A stretch of 43,948 nt of DNA from Bacteroidota bacterium (GTDB lineage: Bacteria > Bacteroidota > Bacteroidia > Chitinophagales > Saprospiraceae), in NCBI GenBank assembly GCA_029567325.1, contig JAKQLF010000237.1, positions 1 through 43,948 on the forward strand. The letters run 5' to 3'. Below, piece by piece: positions 43,331 through 43,948 of this stretch (position 1 is its first letter; the number at the start of each line of letters is the position of its first letter). The position numbers and the translations under genes are program-made. The notes beneath the pieces are model-generated. The model saw only the letters and a list, made by a program, of their open reading frames with translations. It was not told the origin of the DNA and ran no database searches.

Positions 43331-43948
43331 ATGGACTTTAAACGACTACGTTTTATTCTATTTTGCTCGATGGTCTTAGGACTAACGAGTTTTCTGGCTG
43401 CCCAGACGCCTGGGATGCCATGTATTGACCAAGTCAATATTTCTGTTGATGCGTCCTGCACAGCAACCATTTCACCAGCTACCATGCAACCCGGAGTGCC
43501 TTCAGGTATTTCAGTTGGAATTGCTACAGGAGTTTTTCCTCCAGCAGCTTTAAGTGGTGGATCTATTATTAATGGTGTTTATACAGGACCATCAATCACT
43601 ATTAACTTATCATTGGTACCGACCTTCGTTTCTAAAGGAAAAGTAGGTCCTATCAAAGTAAGTGTATTTGATGGTAGTGGCAATTCTTGTTGGGGAAGTG
43701 CTACCATTGAAGACAAATTACCACCTGTAATCAGTGATATTCCTGATCAGACTGTTATGTGTATTGTCTTAAGTGATGCTAAGGGAAATCCTGATACATC
43801 TATTACAGGCGCTCCATCTACGGCAGGTACTTGTTCTGGTTTTGTCAGTTTGGATTACAGAGATGTTACTTCTGTTCTAACTTGCAGTCCTACAAACAAC
43901 ATTGTAAAGACTATTGTAAGAACATTTTATGTTACGAACAAAAATGGG
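43331..43948 (+). CDS. Large modular surface protein, N-terminal part (truncated by window end)
   Basis: 206 codons open to the right edge. A signal peptide (MDFKRLRFILFCSMVLGLTSFLAAQ) leads into Cys-bearing modules: PCIDQVNISVDASCTATISPATM and later IEDKLPPVISDIPDQTVMC and CSPTNNIVKTIVRTFYV. These resemble the repeat modules of the T9SS cargo protein at 28098-29315, so a secreted, probably very long T9SS substrate is likely. The C-terminal sorting domain would lie outside. Function is unknown. Confidence 0.82.
   Translation, partial: MDFKRLRFILFCSMVLGLTSFLAAQTPGMPCIDQVNISVDASCTATISPATMQPGVPSGISVGIATGVFPPAALSGGSIINGVYTGPSITINLSLVPTFVSKGKVGPIKVSVFDGSGNSCWGSATIEDKLPPVISDIPDQTVMCIVLSDAKGNPDTSITGAPSTAGTCSGFVSLDYRDVTSVLTCSPTNNIVKTIVRTFYVTNKNG

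Noticed and set aside
1-43948. CRISPR arrays, tRNA/rRNA genes, prophage or full IS elements
   Set aside because: Looked for on both strands by eye; no repeat-spacer pattern, tRNA T-loop signatures, rRNA stretches or transposase/integrase genes were found.

Overview
The window is low-GC, gene-dense chromosomal DNA from a member of the Bacteroidota, most likely a Saprospiria-like lineage. This rests on a C-terminal type IX secretion (T9SS) sorting domain, a T9SS plug-protein gene, promoters of the Bacteroidota form (TTG, about 20 bp, TAnnTTTG), weak or absent Shine-Dalgarno sequences, a split transketolase, and large Cys-containing modular surface proteins typical of Saprospiraceae. No rRNA, tRNA, CRISPR array, phage or transposase gene was seen. 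The content is mainly housekeeping and envelope genes, with unusual material in the intergenic spaces.

Layout. 1-5.7 kb: end of an rRNA methyltransferase overlapping an RsmB/RsmF-type m5C methyltransferase, a DUF3347 protein, a DUF2490 protein with a TauE/SafE anion exporter, an 11-bp tandem array, and galM. 6-11.7 kb: a ferritin-like/VIT1 fusion, panC, an OmpA-family protein paired with a membrane-anchored coiled-coil protein carrying two helix-hairpin-helix (HhH) domains, an NTF2-like protein and an esterase. 11.8-18.9 kb: murB, a small four-helix membrane protein, crtZ, a 186-bp MITE-like element, then a leftward run of peroxiredoxin, clpS, aat, M16 peptidase and a GT39-type glycosyltransferase. 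19-25.5 kb: a candidate structured RNA, a tandem-rhodanese sulfurtransferase, DUF2306, an SDR lacking the catalytic Tyr, ThuA, two paralogous exported proteins and a di-haem peroxidase. 25.7-31.4 kb: HU, split transketolase, a T9SS cargo protein, a GH113-like protein and a DUF1456 protein. 31.5-43.9 kb: a 22-bp tandem array running into the promoter of a DUF4143 ATPase, M23 peptidase / T9SS plug / AsmA-like genes, a type II sulfide:quinone oxidoreductase, cysS, an M28 glutaminyl-cyclase-like lipoprotein, and the start of a large surface protein cut by the window end.

Genes that probably work together: ClpS and Aat (making and delivering N-degrons to Clp); the two transketolase halves; the OmpA and HhH proteins (envelope); the plug protein with the M23 peptidase (envelope/T9SS); and, unlinked, SQR, the tandem rhodanese and the TauE/SafE exporter, which could form a sulfide-handling route. 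The most distinctive signals are the MITE-like element with an 8-bp target duplication, the candidate small RNA ending in a strong terminator, the 22-bp array whose last unit supplies a promoter -33 element, and the OmpA/HhH pair.
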